Shown here: positions 18,176 through 21,380 of the stretch, in pieces
Numbering within the stretch: position 1 is the first letter of the stretch
How the letters are laid out: every line of letters begins with the position of its first letter
NCBI GenBank assembly: GCA_000695325.1
Contig: AVPN01000031.1
Location: 125,222 to 146,601 of the forward strand
Length of the DNA stretch: 21,380 nt
Reading direction: 5' to 3'
From: Pleurobrachia bachei
Taxonomy: Eukaryota; Ctenophora; Tentaculata; Cydippida; Pleurobrachiidae
Translations under genes and position numbers: made by a program
The notes under the pieces: generated by a model
Database searches by the model: none
Told to the model about the DNA's origin: nothing
The model's input: the letters and a program-made list of their open reading frames with translations, nothing else

Positions 18176-18540
18176 TTGTGCACAAACCGAAACTGAATCC
18201 ACCAAGACCTAAATAAGGTATAGAAGAGCTGTTAAAAATAGCGCACCAAAAACCCGACGCCAGGTTTCAAATCTGTAACTGGTCCCTTAGCAAGCCGCCC
18301 GTTAGCTAGCCGCCCTAAATCAAGACATAAAGAAGGATCTACACCTACAGGCTACAGGAGTTCGCTGTTCGAGTACTGTACTAGCTGTAGTGTACACAAC
18401 ATTTCAAGGGGACGTATAATAATACAAATCTACGCAGGAGGGATTGCCGTATAATTCTAGGAGAATTACAATCCTATAGTGACAAGCAGCATGACACCGT
18501 GCTCAATTGCAGCCCCCGGGTCTGCCTGTACTAGGTCAGT

Positions 18541-18606
18541 ATAAATTGCAAAGATTCCATAGAAACAGATCAACAAGCCAGTGAATGAATAAATTGCAAA
18601 GATTCA
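18541..18606. repeat. 17-bp direct repeat pair
   Basis: ATAAATTGCAAAGATTC occurs at about 18541 and again at about 18590, with 32 bp between the copies. Confidence 0.7.
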
Positions 18607-18934
18607 ATGAATATAGGCTGCCTGCTAGGAACTAGAATGTGTATCTAGTTGGTATAATTCCGTTCTACGGAAGTTTCCTGGAGGTCCACCCTGTATGTTT
18701 GTTTTTGTGTGCGTGTGTCGTGGTAATTCGATTGTGTGTCAATTTCATGTTATGTACAATATGAGCTCTCATGACTTAGTTCTACACACAAAATCCCCCA
18801 CCTCCCACAAACTATAGAAAATTAAATTCTAAAATATAAACAAAGAAATCACGACAATCAGAGACAACAAAAGATCCAGTACACACTTGATATATTGGTA
18901 GCACTATGTCATCCGTCTATGTACTGGGAATTAC

Positions 18935-19108
18935 CTGTTCTGATTCAAGATTAAAGAGGCGTGATCGAAGGGACACATGACTCTCCTTCAGGGATACCAA
19001 ACTTTGCAGCACCAAAACCTGGAATTCCTGAGATGTCAGTTCCCCCTTTTTAGCCTTATCCAAGGCCGTCGATAGTCCCTGGTGCTGCTTCAGTGACATA
19101 GTGATCAG
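18935..19108 (-). CDS. 58-codon helical exon with an EF-hand-like loop, unidentified protein
   Basis: A minus-strand phase-0 exon from the acceptor TCTCCCAG (first base 19108) to the strong donor CAG/GTAATT (last base 18935). An internal ATG at 19099 could be the start. It contains LDKAKKGELTSQEFQVLVLQ, where D1, G6, L8 and E12 match an EF-hand loop but positions 3 and 5 are not acidic. It is followed by an amphipathic helix (SLKESHVSLRSRLFNLE). It may belong to the same gene as 17501-18175, but its phase-0 end cannot join exon 18175-18132 directly without an intervening exon, which was not found. Confidence 0.45.
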
Positions 19109-20912
19109 CTGGGAGATATATTGATTAAAGGGGGAACAATAGTACACAAAGATAGGCTTCAATGTCAATACGTTGGCACAGATCCAATTTTAACAACTAA
19201 ATCAAAATGTGGGCTTCCAGCTCAAACATCGACTACTGCATCGAAAAGTTCATGTTATGAAATACATGCCATAATATTGGTGAAGTCACCGTAATGTGAA
19301 CAGCATGTTCATTTCATAGGAACATTATGCTGTGTACTGCATTCGACATAACTGATAACCTAAAAACCACTGTCCAGACCCTACACGAGTTCAATACACA
19401 CGACATGTTTTTTGATACTCATGCGTGGTCAATCTAAGCATATATTGAGAAACTTTAGTCGTCACACACAAAATGATCGCTCTAGTATATAATATGTTCT
19501 TGAGATCATCAACTGTCCAAGTAAATGGTTGACTTGTTCGACTCTCTTTCAAAAAACAAACGAAAGGATGCTATACTTACTTTGCATACATTGTATTGTC
19601 TACAAGAAATCTACATACTTCAAAGCAATATCAACTTCAAAGAACGGCAGCTTATATTCGAGACCTCGTCAAATTGACGGTCAATGATTTGAGTACAAGT
19701 ACAGTACAACTACACATTGTCCTTACTCAACAACCTCATCCAGAAATCTTAATGAGAACTATGTACAAGCTTGTCCAGGATCTAGGATGAGAACTATGTA
19801 CCACCTCAAACAACAACTCTCATCAAATGTGAGATTCTAACAAAGCCATCTTGTCATTTGAGACAGGGCTCTCGAGCTTCCATTCTGTACATTAGATGAG
19901 GGCTGCTGGAATTAAACATGTGTGTGTGTTTCCCGGTGGACCAATGAGATATTATTATATCAAAGCCCGGGGGTGTTTCTGTAGAAATCACTGAATCTCT
20001 CACTTCTCAGCCTAAACTATGACTAAATCTCCTCAAACGTTCCGTAGGCAGTATGTCATTCAACTCAAATCTCACCACTTTCTGATTGTGGAGTTCTCCG
20101 TCAGGGAGTGCCAGGGAGTTCTAGAAAACTTACAATAGGAATATGGCGCTAAATGCATAAAACATGTCAGCCTGCACAAAGTCTGCAGCACAATACCTTC
20201 TTTCTTTCCCTGTAGTGCAGTTCCCTGTGCAGTATGTGCAGTGTCTAAATAAATCAGAAGCCCACTTTGGAAGTCACCCTGTCAAGCCAATATAATGCTC
20301 TGACAGAATAGTCAAACCTATAACACAGCAATGGAAGTCACCTACAGCCTATATAATGTGAGAGACACACTACAGACGTAGTGAAGTGAAGATGTATGTA
20401 CCGTACATGACAGTTTGTGGTAAATATATGTCATGTGAAAGCAATTTTGATATGTACTAGCGATCAATGTAATTTATGTTTCTTGTGGTTCTCACGGTGT
20501 CATCTAGATGCAGATTACAATACACATGTGAATCACATGATGTGATGGTCGACATGTGCAGGCACTACACATCACAATAAACTCGGTCGACATGTCCGTT
20601 AATCTCATTGCAGAGCTGCATCAGCATGATTCGGATTGTAATTCAGATAATTGGCTATCTCATTAAAATCATCAGATTAAACAGTCGATACAGATCTGTA
20701 ATATGTAACATTGTTAACAGTAACAGTGTTATTGTACTTGCCATAATGTCATGTAATATCACCCAATTACTGTGGTATTATAATGGTATGTGTATTGTGT
20801 ATATATGTTTTCCTAATCCAACACTTCCCCAAACTAGCATGAATCAGGGCAACTATCAACATAGCGAGTATACTGCCTTGCTCGACGCTCTCCCACCGTT
20901 ATGGCTAACAGA
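19109..20912. other. no gene recognised; AT-rich sequence with minor repeats
   Basis: No splice-consistent coding exon was found on either strand. Small structures present: an imperfect hairpin ACAGCATGTTC..GAAC..ATGCTGT at about 19301-19334; a 15-bp direct repeat ATGAGAACTATGTAC near 19752 and 19787; and CCTGTCAAGCC..TGCTCTGACAG at about 20278-20306, which resembles a motif in the 17-kb foldback element. Confidence 0.5.
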
Positions 20913-21002
20913 TTGGTAACGCAGTTCCCCCTACATTGCGGGCACGCTAAGACGTGCCTTACTTTTGCAATGCCCTATGTAGAGGGGTAACTTCGTTACC
21001 AA
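20913..21002. mobile_element. 90-bp hairpin MITE, full-length copy with 9-bp target duplication
   Basis: In the opposite orientation to the copies at 3275 and 4765. The termini TTGGTAACG / CGTTACCAA are perfect inverted repeats. The arms GTTCCCCCTACAT and ATGTAGAGGGGTAAC pair, then ATTGC / GCAAT, then the central GGCACG-CTAAGA-CGTGCC. The flanks are GCTAACAGA on both sides (20904-20912 and 21003-21011), a perfect 9-bp duplication. The other copies lack ~16 bp of one arm, so this is the best representative of the family. A 9-bp duplication is the size made by Mutator-like transposases, but no transposase is present to confirm it. Confidence 0.85.
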
Positions 21003-21011
21003 GCTAACAGA

Positions 21012-21380
21012 TTGATATCTTCGCCTACAACTATGGTACGTACTTTAGCAAAACATAACAGCATACAATTTGTTGAGAGACCAATTGTTGACCCCTTACT
21101 CAACAATTAAGAGAGAATCCCTAAAGCATAAAGCACAACCTCGGCAACGAATGAACTCATCATACGAACTGTAAATGATCAGAAGGAGCCCCCCCCTCCC
21201 CCCGTGCACTAGGCCTTCTTTAGTTTGATTAATGAGAAATGGGTTGTGCTGTGGTGATGGAAAATATAAACACACACTTCGCGACATGTATCGTTAGTAT
21301 CTTTCTAGCATATCCAACACTGATAGGTCTGATAAGGGCCGGGAGAGGTCCATTTATTGGGGGGGGGGGCCGGGGGTAGT
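21012..21380. other. no gene recognised; C and G homopolymer runs at the right edge
   Basis: A C-rich block near 21189-21203 and a run of nine or more G at 21360-21370 precede the window edge. No exon is supported. The homopolymers are sites where sequence accuracy is likely to be low. Confidence 0.4.

Noticed and set aside
20608-20919. 103-codon plus-strand frame ending in the MITE
   Set aside because: Ile/Asn-rich composition of AT-rich DNA, termination inside the hairpin MITE, and no homology or splice signals.

Overview
The window looks like a compact, intron-rich invertebrate nuclear genome. Introns are mostly 50-250 bp with GT..AG borders, and the genes encode animal-type families: a class A 7TM receptor, a secreted Ig/EGF/VWD protein and EF-hand proteins. 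tRNA-derived and foldback mobile elements, homopolymer C/G runs and TC microsatellites lie between them. An early-branching or marine invertebrate such as a sponge would fit, but nothing here proves the taxon. There is no bacterial or viral gene organisation.

Layout. (1) 297-2362, minus: seven phase-consistent exons of a rhodopsin-like GPCR, cut off at the left edge before TM7. (2) 2337-5248: a ~1.43 kb tandem duplication of the GPCR upstream region, including its start codon; each copy carries a 74-bp hairpin MITE. (3) 5249-6560: no gene seen; one strong palindrome at 6444-6506. (4) 6565-8340: a near-perfect 21-bp minisatellite of about 70 units, open in five of six frames, bracketed by ~105-bp direct repeats. 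(5) 8341-10397: no gene seen; pyrimidine tracts and small repeats. (6) 10398-13819, minus: a secreted Ig-EGF-Ig-VWD protein gene whose 3' part is tandemly duplicated (~1.23 kb). The promoter-proximal copy has a frameshift, and the distal copy keeps the intact C-terminus but has no start. (7) 14817-15307, plus: the last two exons of a coiled-coil protein gene. (8) 15596-19108, minus: EF-hand-type exons in one or more genes, interrupted by a tRNA-derived SINE, another retroelement tail and a large foldback element at about 17 kb. (9) 19109-21380: no gene seen; a 90-bp full-length copy of the hairpin MITE with a clean 9-bp target duplication.

No shared pathway among the genes is visible; they look like independent neighbours. 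The main themes are local tandem duplication and foldback DNA. Two nearly identical head-to-tail duplications in 21 kb raise the possibility that two haplotypes were assembled in tandem, which should be excluded before biological meaning is read into the broken VWD gene.
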